Below, piece by piece: positions 29,272 to 38,208 of a DNA stretch of 64,000 nucleotides (position 1 is the first letter of the stretch; each line of letters begins with the position of its first letter). Source of the stretch: Pedobacter helvus (GTDB lineage: Bacteria; Bacteroidota; Bacteroidia; Sphingobacteriales; Sphingobacteriaceae); contig NZ_SRMP01000006.1 of NCBI RefSeq assembly GCF_005925325.1, forward strand, positions 186,001 through 250,000, read 5' to 3'. A model generated the notes under the pieces. The model was not told the DNA's origin, ran no database searches, and saw only the letters and a program-made list of their open reading frames with translations. Position numbers and translations under genes: made by a program.

Positions 29272-30444
29272 TTATGGCATTACGATCAGCTTTCTTTTGC
29301 CGTTCGCATTTATTTTATCGTCTATTTTGAAGTGTACTTGTCCAAGTTGTAATACCTTGAGTACTTCGCTTAGCGTGTAATTTCTATCTATCTTCCCGAA
29401 AAAGCGTTCATTAGTGATTCTGCCTTCGTAAACCACCTCAATAGGGTACCATCTTTCTAATTGTTTCATCAAACTGATGATATCGGTGTTGTCGAATTTA
29501 AAGAGGCCATTTTTCCAGGCAATAGCTTTTTCTACATCAGCCTCTGATACGTTGATGATGTCTTTTTCTAAAGAAATGTTGGCTTGTTGCCCAGGCTTTA
29601 AGAGTTTTGCTTCCTTATTTTGCGAAATTCTAATGCTGCCTTCTACCAAAGTAGTTTGATATAGCTTTTGGTCGCCATAAGCGTTAACATTGAACTGTGT
29701 TCCCAAGACTTCAATTTTCTGCCCGCCAGTGTTCACCCTAAATGACACTTTTTCTTTGCCATTTTTAAGCGTTGCTACTTCGAAATAGGTTTCGCCAGTG
29801 GTGCTTACCTCTCTTATGTTGCCGGTGAATTGGCTGGGGAAGGTAATTGACGAAGCAGCGTTGAGCCAAACTTTGGTGCCATCGCTTAATACGACCTGAA
29901 ATTGACCACCAATCGGTGTACTGATGGTATTTAACTGGTTTACTATACTTCTGTTTTTGTTAGAGCCTTGATAAGTTAACATTCCACTATTCATTTTGAT
30001 AATGGTCATATTTCCTTCTGCTGCTACTTGTCCATTAGGTTTGTCTTCTAAAACAATTTGGCGGCCATCAGCTAAAGTCAATATTGCTTTGTCACCTCCG
30101 GGTGCTACATCGGGTGTTAAGGCTAATTGATTTTCTTTTATTTCCGGTTTAGATGATGGTTTAAATAAAGTGATGCCAGCAATCAACAATACAATTGCGG
30201 CTGCTACTGAGGCATATCTTACCAAGTGTAAATGACGTTTTTTGGGCTGTTCGGAAGTTAGCTGATCAAGCTGATTGAAGAGGCGTTGTTTGCTCATTTG
30301 TTTTTGAGCATCAGTTAATTCAGGTGCGGTTTCATCCTCAAAAGAATCGTACCAAGCATCAAGCTCTTCCATTTCTGAGGGCGTTGCAATGCCTTGCTCA
30401 AATCGATCAAGGAGAAATAGTATTCGGTTCTTTTGTACATCCAT
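29272..30444 (-). CDS. FecR family anti-sigma factor
   Basis: The 390-residue protein has a cytoplasmic N-terminal part (residues 1-87) that would bind the sigma factor, one membrane helix (about 88-106, ASVAAAIVLLIAGITLF), a FecR domain with STPIGGQFQVVLSDGTKVWLN near 170-190 and GETYFEVA, and a C-terminal DUF4974-like secretin/STN-partner domain. It transmits the receptor's signal to the sigma factor encoded 78 bases upstream. Confidence 0.95.
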   Translation of the reverse strand: MDVQKNRILFLLDRFEQGIATPSEMEELDAWYDSFEDETAPELTDAQKQMSKQRLFNQLDQLTSEQPKKRHLHLVRYASVAAAIVLLIAGITLFKPSSKPEIKENQLALTPDVAPGGDKAILTLADGRQIVLEDKPNGQVAAEGNMTIIKMNSGMLTYQGSNKNRSIVNQLNTISTPIGGQFQVVLSDGTKVWLNAASSITFPSQFTGNIREVSTTGETYFEVATLKNGKEKVSFRVNTGGQKIEVLGTQFNVNAYGDQKLYQTTLVEGSIRISQNKEAKLLKPGQQANISLEKDIINVSEADVEKAIAWKNGLFKFDNTDIISLMKQLERWYPIEVVYEGRITNERFFGKIDRNYTLSEVLKVLQLGQVHFKIDDKINANGKRKLIVMP

Positions 30445-30522
30445 TTCAAATACAAATAACTTAACTCGCTAAAAGGTGCTAGTTAAAATTGAAAAAAAAT
30501 AAAAGTTGTGCTAGGGTGCTCG

Positions 30523-31125
30523 TTAGAGCGTGAAAAGAGCACACAGGATACCTAGTAAATCTGGGTTGTGGTGCTTAAAATTTGTTTTTAAAATGTTGGT
30601 GGCTTTGGTAATATGTTTTTTTACGGTGCTTACCGAAATCCCCAATTTATCGGAAATATCTTTATGGGAAAGATGTTGGTAGCGACTTAACATAAAAACC
30701 TCTTTGCACTTTTCTGGCATCTGCGCAGTAGCAGCCATAATTAAGGCATTCAGTTCCTTTTTTTGGAAAGCCTCATCTGGAGCCGGAGCATGAATTTTTT
30801 GTACAGTTAGTTCTCTATCTAAATAAGACTGATGTATTTGTTGCGAACGGTAATGATTGTAGATTTTGTATTTGACCGCTGTTTTTAGATAAGCTTCCAA
30901 AGAAGAGTTTAGCTGAAGTTCATTTCTTCGGACAAATAAGTCCACAAAAATCTCCTGAACAATTTCTTCTGAGGTCTCTAAACACCTTAAACGTTTGAAA
31001 CAGGTATGTATCAGCATCTCCCAATAACGATCATAAAGCACGGCAAATGCTTTGCGGTCGTCATCGTTACAGATACGCGAGAGTAGATGTTCATCGCTAA
31101 CTGAAGATAGTTCCCTGTCGTTCAT
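30523..31125 (-). CDS. ECF-type RNA polymerase sigma factor
   Basis: The 200-residue protein has region 2 (AFAVLYDRYWEMLIHTCFKRL and ETSEEIVQEIFVDLF) and region 4 (MPEKCKEVFMLSRYQHLSHKDISDKLGISVSTVKKHI, a helix-turn-helix). It belongs to the Bacteroidota ECF group paired with FecR and SusC genes. It should switch on the susCD pair when the receptor is occupied. It is divergent from the EEP-family gene. Confidence 0.95.
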   Translation of the reverse strand: MNDRELSSVSDEHLLSRICNDDDRKAFAVLYDRYWEMLIHTCFKRLRCLETSEEIVQEIFVDLFVRRNELQLNSSLEAYLKTAVKYKIYNHYRSQQIHQSYLDRELTVQKIHAPAPDEAFQKKELNALIMAATAQMPEKCKEVFMLSRYQHLSHKDISDKLGISVSTVKKHITKATNILKTNFKHHNPDLLGILCALFTL

Positions 31126-31382
31126 ATTTGGTCAAAAGTAGGCTAAGATAGTAAACTTATTGTGATTAAATGATGAACTTTAGGTTGCGTTTATGCTTAA
31201 AAAAACTTTCTTTTTGTGTTTTTTGTTTTCTTTTAAGTTTGGTTTAATTCTTTAAATGATTGATTATATGTTAGTTATGGTTTTTTGTGCGCTGTTGTTT
31301 ATATAGAAATAACATTGTCCTTGTTAGAATTAAGCTCGAATTTTTACTTTTGGTAATAATCAAAGTAATCAAATCGAATAAG

Positions 31383-32216
31383 ATGAAAAAAATAGTAGCT
31401 ATCCTTTTGCTAGTTGTTGCTGGCTTTCAAGTTCAGGCTCAAAAAAATCAGGCCATTAATATCATTACCTATAATATAAGATATAGTACAGAGAAAGATG
31501 GTATACACGCATGGTCGAAGAGAAAAGACAATGTAAAGGCCTTAGTGAAATTCCATGATACTGATATTTTATGTACGCAAGAAGCTTTGGCAGAGCAATA
31601 CGATTTTCTCTTAGAAAATTCTGATTTCGAAGCTGTAGGTGCGGGCAGGGATGACGGCAAACGTAAAGGTGAATTTTCTCCAATCTATTACAATAAAAAT
31701 AGATTTACTAAGAAGGATGGAGGTGTTTTTTGGTTGTCGCAAACACCAAATGTGCCAAGCAAGGGTTGGGATGCAATGTTCAATCGCGTTTGCACCTGGG
31801 TAAGGTTATATGATAAACTGAATAAAAAAGAGTTTTTGGTTTTTAATACGCATTATGATCATGTTGGTGTACAGGCAAGGATTGAATCAGCTAAATTGAT
31901 CAAGCAAAAAATCCAAGAGATTGCTCCTAAACTTCCGGTAGTTTATACAGGTGATTTAAATGTAACTCCTGAAACTGATGCGATTGCAACCATCAAATCT
32001 TTCTTGAATGATAGCAAAGAAGTTTCAATTGAGGCACCGTATGGTCCAGAAGGAACTTTCAACGGTTTCAAATACGATAGCCCTTTAAAAGAAAGGATCG
32101 ATTATATTTTCGTGAATAAAGGTTTTAAGGTGCAGAAATATGGTGTATTGACAGATAGCAAAGATCAACGCTATTTTTCAGATCACATGCCTGTCTTTGC
32201 GAAATTGTTCTTTTAG
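31383..32216 (+). CDS. Secreted endonuclease/exonuclease/phosphatase family protein
   Basis: The 277-residue product from the ATG at 31383 has a signal peptide ending QVQAQ. A longer frame to 31287 would put an odd basic stretch before it. The DNase I-like metallo-hydrolase motifs are all present: TYNIRYS, TQEA, NTHYDHVG, TGDLNVTPE and SDHMPV. Family members in Bacteroidota act on phosphodiester or phosphomonoester bonds outside the cell. It is divergent from the ECF sigma gene, and its link to that SusCD cassette is unproven. Confidence 0.88.
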   Translation: MKKIVAILLLVVAGFQVQAQKNQAINIITYNIRYSTEKDGIHAWSKRKDNVKALVKFHDTDILCTQEALAEQYDFLLENSDFEAVGAGRDDGKRKGEFSPIYYNKNRFTKKDGGVFWLSQTPNVPSKGWDAMFNRVCTWVRLYDKLNKKEFLVFNTHYDHVGVQARIESAKLIKQKIQEIAPKLPVVYTGDLNVTPETDAIATIKSFLNDSKEVSIEAPYGPEGTFNGFKYDSPLKERIDYIFVNKGFKVQKYGVLTDSKDQRYFSDHMPVFAKLFF

Positions 32217-32241
32217 CCCCTAAATCCCCTAAAGTGGACTT
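32216..32241. repeat. Dispersed C/G-rich repeat, inverted copy
   Basis: GCCCCTAAATCCCCTAAAG.GGACTT is the reverse complement, with one mismatch, of the repeat at 44012-44037. It starts in the stop codon of the preceding gene. Confidence 0.7.
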
Positions 32242-32272
32242 GATTTGACAGAAAGTGGTGTGATTTTTTGAC

Positions 32273-32303
32273 GACTTACGAAGTTTTTAAAACTTCGTAA
32301 GTC
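32273..32303. repeat. Perfect 31-base palindrome
   Basis: GACTTACGAAGTTTT and its exact complement are separated by one T, giving a 15-bp hairpin. It is not followed by a T run on either strand, so a terminator role is not obvious. Confidence 0.75.
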
Positions 32304-32307
32304 TTAT

Positions 32308-32432
32308 AAACTGTTTAAATTTTTCTCAAAAAAATACAGATGGGCGGGGACGCCCATATATGATGGTGGTCAGGGCTTGGCGTCCTCGCCAAGCCTAAGC
32401 TGTAAAATATTTGAATAAAAATTAAACAGTTT
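32308..32432. repeat. MITE-like element with AAACTGTTTAA ends and paired REP-like hairpins inside
   Basis: Terminal inverted repeats (AAACTGTTTAAATTTTT at 32308-32324, complement at 32417-32432, one base shorter) bound 125 bp. Inside are two hairpins, TGGGCG-GGGA-CGCCCA (32341-32356) and GGCTTGGCG-TCCT-CGCCAAGCC (32374-32395). Their loops and inner stems are near-complementary, like a pair of REP units in opposite orientation. The same end sequence forms the hairpin at 47721-47768. Confidence 0.65.
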
Positions 32433-32462
32433 CTTAATCCTTCTCCTTTACCTTTATAAATA

Positions 32463-32470
32463 ATATCTTT
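32463..32470 (+). promoter_or_regulatory. -7 promoter box of pheT
   Basis: TATCTTTG matches TAnnTTTG. It is followed by a ~70-base leader containing a run of CATATCTAATATCTC words. Confidence 0.5.
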
Positions 32471-32502
32471 GCACTTTATTTTGCATGAGGTACGATTTGG
32501 AC

Positions 32503-32543
32503 ATTAGTCTCATATCTAATATCTCATATCTCAAATCTAAGTA
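32503..32543. repeat. Short-word repeat in the pheT leader
   Basis: ATCTAATATCTCATATCTC-like words repeat with a 7-10 base period directly before the ATG. Only one arm of the usual quasi-palindromic spacer is present. Confidence 0.4.
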
Positions 32544-32544
32544 A

Positions 32545-34941
32545 ATGAAAATATCATATAGCTGGCTTAAACAAATATTAAAAACGGATAAAACTCCTCA
32601 AGAACTTTCGTTGATCTTAACCAATATAGGTTTAGAGGTTGAAAGCTTAGAGAAAGTGCAAACTATTCCTGGAGGATTGGAAGGTTTGGTAATTGGATAT
32701 GTAGAAGAGCGAGCGCAACACCCAAATGCAGATAGATTAAGTGTAACCAAAGTAAATGTTGGTGGACCAGAATTGCTACAGATTGTTTGTGGTGCCCCAA
32801 ATGTGGCGGCCGGACAAAAGGTAGTAGTTGCCGTGGTAGGTACTACTGTTCATCCAAACGAAGGCGAGCCTTTTAAAATCAACAAATCGAAGATTAGAGG
32901 TGAAGTTTCTGAAGGTATGATTTGTGCCGAAGATGAAATTGGTTTAGGTGGTTCTCATGCAGGGATCATGGTATTGCCAGAAGATGCACCGCTAGGCTTG
33001 GAAGCTAAAAAATATTTTAACGTTGATGATGACTATTTGTTCGAAATTGGTTTAACGCCAAATCGTGCAGATGCAGCTTCTCACTTAGGTGTAGCTAGAG
33101 ATTTGGCTGCTTACTTGCGTACAAGCTACCAATTGCCTGATGTTTCTGCTTTCAAAAGTGAGAATGAAAACTTAAACATTGCGGTGGAAGTTGAAGCTAC
33201 AGATGCTTGTCCGCGTTATAGTAGTGTGAGCATTAGTGGAGTAACTGTAAAACCTTCACCAGACTGGTTGGCAGCTAAATTGAAAGTAATTGGCGTTCGT
33301 CCAATTAATAATATAGTAGATGTTACCAATTACGTATTGCACGAGTTGGGACAGCCTTTGCACGCTTTTGATGCAGGCCAAATTGCAGGTAGAAAAATCA
33401 TCGTTAAAAAATGTGCTGAGGGTACACCATTTGTAACTTTGGATGGGATAGAGCGAAAACTTTCTGCGGAAGATCTAATGATTTGCGATGCGGAGAAACC
33501 TTTGTGTATTGCAGGCGTTTTCGGCGGAATTGGTTCGGGCGTTACTGAACAAACGACCAATGTATTTTTGGAAAGTGCTTATTTCAACGCTGTTTCTGTG
33601 CGCAAAACATCTAAGAGACATGGCTTGAAAACTGATGCTTCTTTCCGTTTTGAGCGTGGTACAGATCCGGAAATTACGGTATTAGCTTTGCAGAGAGCAG
33701 CTTTACTAATTAAAGAAGTTGCTGGTGGCGAAATTTCTTCATCAGTTTCTGATATTTATCCTGTAAAAGCGCAACCATTTGAAGTACCAGTTAAATATCA
33801 AAACATTGTTGATTTAATTGGTAAGGATATTCCTGCTGCAGAAATTAAGGAAATTATAACTGCTTTGGGCATCAGCATTGCTAAAGAAAATGCTGAAGGT
33901 TTAGATTTATTGGTGCCTGCTTATAAAGTTGATGTTACCCGTGAGTGCGATATCACCGAAGAAGTTTTGCGTATCTACGGTTATGATAATATCGAAATTC
34001 CTTCGAAAGTAAATGCTTCGTTGGCCTACACCGTAAAACCGAATAAAGAAAATATTCAAAACTTGGTTGCTGATATGCTAACCGCAAACGGTTTTGTAGA
34101 AATTTGGTGTAACTCTTTAACTCGTTTGGCTAACTCTAAAAATGAAGCGGAAGCGGTTCAGATTTTGAATCCGTTGAGTTCTGATTTGAACGCAATGCGC
34201 CAAAGCTTGTTACAACCAGCTTTAGAGAGTGTAGCTTATAATATCAACCGTAAAAACTCGGATATTAAATTTTATGAGTTCGGTAAAACTTACCACCTAA
34301 TTGAAGGTAAATATGTAGAACGCCCTCGTTTATTAATTGTGTTAAGTGGTGCCAAACAAAACGAGCAATGGAACCATCAATCTACGCCATCAACTTTTTA
34401 TAACTTAAAAGCGGCGGTAGATGCAGTGGTAACACGTTTAGGTCTTTCGAGTTTCCAAACTACTGAGTTGAAGGATGAGAATTTCGCCTATGGCTTAAAA
34501 TACTTTAGAGGTGATAAAACCTTGGTGAGTTTTGGTGCGGTAACTTCAGCTGATAAAAAAGCTGCTGGATTGAAACAAGATATTTTCTACGCTGATTTTG
34601 ACTGGGCTTTTGTATTGGATGCCTTGAAGAAAAATAAAATCATCAACAAGGAGGTGCCTAAATATCCAGCGGTTAGAAGAGATTTATCGTTATTGGTAGA
34701 TCAGGCAATAACTTTCGATGAATTGAAAACCATTGCTTTCAAATCTGAGAAGAAATTGGTTAAAAATGTACAAGTATTTGATGTTTACCAAGGCGATAAA
34801 TTACCAGAAGGTAAAAAATCTTATGCCTTAAACTTCACTTTGCAAGATGAAGAGCAAACTCTGACTGATAAACAGATAGATAGCATTATGCAAAAGATTA
34901 TTACTAACTTAGCGCAAACTGCTAAAGCAGAAATAAGATAA
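32545..34941 (+). CDS. pheT: Phenylalanine-tRNA ligase beta subunit
   Basis: The 798-residue beta subunit of the heterotetrameric enzyme. In order: N-terminal KISYSWLKQIL, an EMAP/tRNA-binding domain (about 40-150, with HPNADRLSVTKV), the B3/B4 editing domain (NNIVDVTNYVLHELGQPLHAFD), the B5 domain, the catalytic-like core (NGFVEIWCNSL), and the C-terminal FDX-ACB anticodon-binding domain (KYPAVRRDLSLLVD). Full length. pheS is not nearby. Three further genes follow on the same strand. Confidence 0.97.
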   Translation: MKISYSWLKQILKTDKTPQELSLILTNIGLEVESLEKVQTIPGGLEGLVIGYVEERAQHPNADRLSVTKVNVGGPELLQIVCGAPNVAAGQKVVVAVVGTTVHPNEGEPFKINKSKIRGEVSEGMICAEDEIGLGGSHAGIMVLPEDAPLGLEAKKYFNVDDDYLFEIGLTPNRADAASHLGVARDLAAYLRTSYQLPDVSAFKSENENLNIAVEVEATDACPRYSSVSISGVTVKPSPDWLAAKLKVIGVRPINNIVDVTNYVLHELGQPLHAFDAGQIAGRKIIVKKCAEGTPFVTLDGIERKLSAEDLMICDAEKPLCIAGVFGGIGSGVTEQTTNVFLESAYFNAVSVRKTSKRHGLKTDASFRFERGTDPEITVLALQRAALLIKEVAGGEISSSVSDIYPVKAQPFEVPVKYQNIVDLIGKDIPAAEIKEIITALGISIAKENAEGLDLLVPAYKVDVTRECDITEEVLRIYGYDNIEIPSKVNASLAYTVKPNKENIQNLVADMLTANGFVEIWCNSLTRLANSKNEAEAVQILNPLSSDLNAMRQSLLQPALESVAYNINRKNSDIKFYEFGKTYHLIEGKYVERPRLLIVLSGAKQNEQWNHQSTPSTFYNLKAAVDAVVTRLGLSSFQTTELKDENFAYGLKYFRGDKTLVSFGAVTSADKKAAGLKQDIFYADFDWAFVLDALKKNKIINKEVPKYPAVRRDLSLLVDQAITFDELKTIAFKSEKKLVKNVQVFDVYQGDKLPEGKKSYALNFTLQDEEQTLTDKQIDSIMQKIITNLAQTAKAEIR

Positions 34942-35040
34942 AATAAGTTTAAAGTAAAAGTTTTAGAGTTGGAAGTTTTAGGCGATATGTCGAAACATTC
35001 TCTCATTTAGCATTTACTCATTCAAAATTTAAATTAAAAA

Positions 35041-35331
35041 ATGGCTGCTGTAGCTGATCAACTTAATAGTGTAATGCAAAAAACTGCTCGGTTAATTGAG
35101 CTTTGTAATGCTTTACAGGAAGAAAATCAATTGTTGAAGGCCGAAAATCAGCAGCAAAAGCAAGCTTTAGATAGTGCTAAAAACGCTCATTTAGAGTTAG
35201 ATGAAAAGATAAGGGTACTCAAATTAGCAAAGAGTATTGAAGGAACAAGTGAAAAGACACTTGATATAAAGCAAAAAATTAACGAATTTGTGCGTGAAAT
35301 TGATAAGTGTGTGGCCTTGCTTAAGAAATAA
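35041..35331 (+). CDS. Small coiled-coil protein upstream of zapA
   Basis: The 96-residue protein is almost entirely helical. Residues 15-65 form a heptad coiled coil (IELCNALQEENQLLKAENQQQ), then a second helix ends in a basic tail. It has no signal peptide. The position between pheT and zapA recurs in Bacteroidota, as far as I recall, and the small size and coiled coil suggest a division-associated partner of ZapA, comparable to ZapB. That role is inference only. Confidence 0.7.
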   Translation: MAAVADQLNSVMQKTARLIELCNALQEENQLLKAENQQQKQALDSAKNAHLELDEKIRVLKLAKSIEGTSEKTLDIKQKINEFVREIDKCVALLKK

Positions 35332-35364
35332 GTAGGCAGAGATTAATTGAAACAAAGCTAAAAA

Positions 35365-35655
35365 ATGGGAGAAATCTCGATTAAAATAACTATCGCCGAC
35401 CGTATTTACCCTTTAAAGGTGAGTATGGAAGAAGAGGAAATTGTGAGAAGAGCGGCAAAAATTATCAACGAGCGTATAAAAGACTATCAAGAAAATTATG
35501 CGGTTAGAGATAAGCAAGATTTGTTGTCGATGGCGGTTCTACATTATGCTACAGCTGTTTTAAAGGCAGAGCATAAGGTACAGCAACAAGACACAACCGT
35601 AGCTGATAAAGTTGAGGAATTAGATAGTTTATTGAGCGGATTTTTTTCTAAATAA
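35365..35655 (+). CDS. zapA: Cell division protein ZapA
   Basis: The 96-residue protein matches ZapA: SIKITIADRIYPLKVSMEEEEIVRRAAKIINERI at the front and a C-terminal coiled coil with QDLLSMAVLHYATAVLKAE. ZapA bundles FtsZ filaments at the division ring. It is 33 bases after the coiled-coil gene, so the two are probably co-transcribed. Confidence 0.92.
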   Translation: MGEISIKITIADRIYPLKVSMEEEEIVRRAAKIINERIKDYQENYAVRDKQDLLSMAVLHYATAVLKAEHKVQQQDTTVADKVEELDSLLSGFFSK

Positions 35656-35708
35656 ATGTTCTTTATGCCTTTTTGGGTTTCAAAGAGGTTTTCTATAGCT
35701 AGTATTTG

Positions 35709-35787
35709 GCCGTGGCTAAATTTTTATGTTTCTTTTAATTGGTGTGAAAGCACATTTGGACATAATAATTTAGTAACGGCTTTTTTT
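35709..35787 (+). ncRNA. Long hairpin with T run between zapA and rny (terminator or 6S-like RNA)
   Basis: GCCGTGGCTAAAT (35709-35721) pairs with ATTTAGTAACGGC (35768-35780) and the stem continues through TTTTATG/CATAATA, giving about 20 bp with two or three mismatches. The 32-base top has an apical TGTG-AAAG-CACA hairpin flanked by an open bubble. Seven T follow. The zapA-rny gap is where I recall 6S RNA being annotated in Bacteroidota. The closed-stem/open-bubble shape fits, but at 79 bases it is short, so a simple terminator is equally possible. Confidence 0.4.
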
Positions 35788-35841
35788 ATATACAAAACCT
35801 AGATGGTGCGGAGCATCATCAACATAAACAAACAGAATAGA

Positions 35842-37404
35842 ATGGAAATATTAGGAATAGTAGGATGCGTGCTGGCCAGCTTAGTTGTTGGTATAGCAAT
35901 TGGCAGATACCTGCTGCGTAGCCTGTTAAAGCAACAGGAAATAGCGGCGCAGACGAAGGCGAAGAAGATTTTAAAAGAGGCGGAAAACAATGCCGAAATC
36001 TTAAAGAAAAACAAATTACTGGAAGCAAAGGAGAAGTTTTTACAGTTAAAAGCTGAACATGAGCAACAGGTACAGTCTCGCAATAGCGAAGTAGCTCAAC
36101 GAGAAAATACAATTAAGCAAAAAGAACAATCTTTAAATTCTAAACTAGAAAATGCTAACAGAAAAGAGCAAGATTTAGATAAGCAGAGAGATAATTTAGA
36201 GAAACAAACTGCTTTGGCTATAAAGAAACAGGAAGAAGTAGATATACTTAAAAATCAACATGTACAGCAATTAGAAACTATTGCTGGTCTAAGTGCCGAA
36301 GAAGCTAAAAACCAGTTGGTAGAAAATATGAAAGCAGAAGCCCGTTCGCAAGCTTTAATGCAGGTAAAAGATATTGTTGACGAAGCTAAACTGACTGCAA
36401 GTAAAGAAGCGAAGAAAGTAGTGATCCAAACTATTCAGCGTACAGCCGCAGAAGCAGCAATTGAAAATTCGGTTTCTATTTTCCATATCGATAGCGATGA
36501 AATCAAAGGTCGTGTAATTGGTAGAGAAGGTCGTAACATTCGTGCATTAGAAGCTGCTACAGGTATCGAGATTATTGTTGATGATACGCCTGAGGCAATT
36601 ATTCTTTCTGGTTTCGATCCGGTAAGAAGAGAGATTGCCCGTTTGGCTTTGCACCGTTTGGTGACTGACGGTCGTATCCACCCAGCTCGTATCGAAGAGA
36701 TTGTAGCTAAAACAAAAAAGCAAATTGAAGATGAGATTATTGAGATTGGTGAGCGTACAGTAATCGATTTGGGTATCCACGGTTTACACCCAGAGTTAAT
36801 TAGAATGGTGGGCCGTATGCGTTATCGCTCTTCTTACGGGCAAAACTTATTGCACCACTCTCGCGAGGTAGCTAATTTCTGTGCTACCATGGCGGCAGAG
36901 TTAGGCTTAAATGCGAAGTTGGCTAAACGTGCTGGTCTATTACATGATATAGGTAAAGTGCCTGATGATAACCCGGAATTGCCACACGCTATCTTGGGTA
37001 TGCAATTGGCTGAGAAATATAAAGAACATCCAGATGTTTGCAACGCTATTGGCGCTCACCACGATGAGATCGAGATGACTTCGTTAATTGCTCCAATTAT
37101 CCAAGCTTGTGACTCTATTTCTGGTGCTCGTCCGGGTGCTCGTAGAGAAGTGGTGGAAAGCTACATCAAGCGTTTGAAAGAGTTAGAAGAATTGGCCCTT
37201 TCTTATCCAGGTGTAGAGAAAACTTTTGCTATCCAGGCAGGTAGAGAGTTACGTGTAGTGGTAGAAAGCGAAAGAGTAACTGATCAACAGGCAGAATTGT
37301 TAGCGGCAGATATCTCTAACCGTATCCAAACCGAGATGACTTATCCGGGTCAAATTAAAGTAACGGTAATAAGAGAAACCCGTTCGGTGGCATTTGCAAA
37401 ATAG
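35842..37404 (+). CDS. rny: Ribonuclease Y
   Basis: Membrane-anchored endoribonuclease starting mRNA decay. The 520-residue product from the ATG at 35842 has one N-terminal membrane helix ([19 protein letters not shown]), a long coiled coil (about 30-190), a KH domain ([15 protein letters not shown]), and an HD domain with HHSREVA and LLHDIGK. A frame extension to 35803 would place charged residues before the anchor, so I rejected it. Full length. Confidence 0.96.
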   Translation: MEILGIVGCVLASLVVGIAIGRYLLRSLLKQQEIAAQTKAKKILKEAENNAEILKKNKLLEAKEKFLQLKAEHEQQVQSRNSEVAQRENTIKQKEQSLNSKLENANRKEQDLDKQRDNLEKQTALAIKKQEEVDILKNQHVQQLETIAGLSAEEAKNQLVENMKAEARSQALMQVKDIVDEAKLTASKEAKKVVIQTIQRTAAEAAIENSVSIFHIDSDEIKGRVIGREGRNIRALEAATGIEIIVDDTPEAIILSGFDPVRREIARLALHRLVTDGRIHPARIEEIVAKTKKQIEDEIIEIGERTVIDLGIHGLHPELIRMVGRMRYRSSYGQNLLHHSREVANFCATMAAELGLNAKLAKRAGLLHDIGKVPDDNPELPHAILGMQLAEKYKEHPDVCNAIGAHHDEIEMTSLIAPIIQACDSISGARPGARREVVESYIKRLKELEELALSYPGVEKTFAIQAGRELRVVVESERVTDQQAELLAADISNRIQTEMTYPGQIKVTVIRETRSVAFAK

Positions 37405-37447
37405 CACACCATGTCATTCTGAGCGCAGCGAAGAATCTAAATAGTGA

Positions 37448-37519
37448 CCGTCATTTCGACGACGAAGGAGTAGAACTCTAGCAATTTGTTAGATTTCTCA
37501 AATACGTTCGAAATGACGG
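37448..37519. repeat. Intergenic palindrome, CCGTCATTTCGA family, after rny
   Basis: CCGTCATTTCGA at 37448-37459 and TCGAAATGACGG at 37508-37519 form a perfect 12-bp stem around a 48-base interior, followed by TTTCTTTTT. It is preceded by another dispersed word, GTCATTCTGAGCGCAGCGAAG, at about 37410. It could also terminate rny transcription. Confidence 0.7.
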
Positions 37520-37572
37520 TTTCTTTTTGAATGCCCTTTTTTCTTATTTTTACAAACCAAAACTAACCCGTT

Positions 37573-38085
37573 ATGAGCAAGACTGTAAAAGCACCAGAGA
37601 GAAAGCCTGTAGATATCTTATTTGATAAATATGCAGAAAGCCATCAAAATGGAACCAATAAATTAATCCATTGGATTTGCGTTCCCTTAATAGTGTTTAG
37701 TCTTTTAGGATTAGTTTGGCAAATTCCTTTTCCGCAGTTAGCTTTTTTAGGGCAATATCAAACTTTCTTTAATTGGGCGTCCTTCTTACTTGCTTTTTCA
37801 TTGTATTATTACTTTACACTATCGCCGGTGTTATTCTTCCTGATGATTTGGGTAGTAGCTGCGATGAGTTTTGTAATCGTAAAAATAGAACAAGCTGTAG
37901 GCTTAGGTAGCGGGACAGCTTATGGCATTTATGCCTTAATTTTTGTACTGGCTTGGGTTGGTCAATTCATCGGTCATAAGATAGAAGGAAAAAAGCCTTC
38001 ATTTTTAGAAGATGTTAAGTTTTTGTTAATTGGCCCAATTTGGTTATTGCACTTTATCTGCAAAAAAATCGGCTTGAAATATTAA
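37573..38085 (+). CDS. Mpo1/DUF962 family membrane protein
   Basis: The 170-residue protein starts with a soluble segment PVDILFDKYAESHQNGTNKLIHW, carrying the family's His-x-x-x-x-Asn-x-x-x-His pattern, and has four hydrophobic helices (about 38-58, 65-90, 92-112, 115-138) and a final short one. The yeast relative Mpo1 is an iron-dependent dioxygenase that alpha-oxidises 2-hydroxy fatty acids. Conserved histidines suggest a metal enzyme here too, acting on membrane lipids, but bacterial function is not established. Confidence 0.8.
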   Translation: MSKTVKAPERKPVDILFDKYAESHQNGTNKLIHWICVPLIVFSLLGLVWQIPFPQLAFLGQYQTFFNWASFLLAFSLYYYFTLSPVLFFLMIWVVAAMSFVIVKIEQAVGLGSGTAYGIYALIFVLAWVGQFIGHKIEGKKPSFLEDVKFLLIGPIWLLHFICKKIGLKY

Positions 38086-38108
38086 TACAAAAGCCATAAT
38101 GACGACCT

Positions 38109-38186
38109 TTAACAATTTGTTAACCTCTCGGTAAACAAATGTTAATTTCAGGCTAACACGAAGCTAACATTGTGATAATAGTTTTG
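38109..38186 (+). promoter_or_regulatory. Phased 11-bp TTAAC array with -7 box, Pho-box-like, upstream of the TonB receptor
   Basis: Units start at 38109, 38120, 38131, 38142, 38153 and 38164: TTAACAATTTG, TTAACCTCTCG, GTAAACAAATG, TTAATTTCAGG, CTAACACGAAG, CTAACATTGTG. Every unit has TAA at positions 2-4 and G at position 11. Four bases later lies the -7 box TAGTTTTG (38179-38186). No TTTG is found at -33. This is the layout of PhoB/PhoP-type activator sites; the B. subtilis PhoP and cyanobacterial boxes also use TTAACA/TTAACC-like units at 11-bp spacing. Confidence 0.65.
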
Positions 38187-38208
38187 CCCTAATTAAAAAT
38201 AAGGCAAA

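Noticed and set aside
24000..31200. Polysaccharide utilisation locus
   Set aside because: A full sigma-FecR-SusC-SusD cassette is present, but no glycoside hydrolase, lyase or sulfatase gene is adjacent, so the substrate class cannot be claimed.
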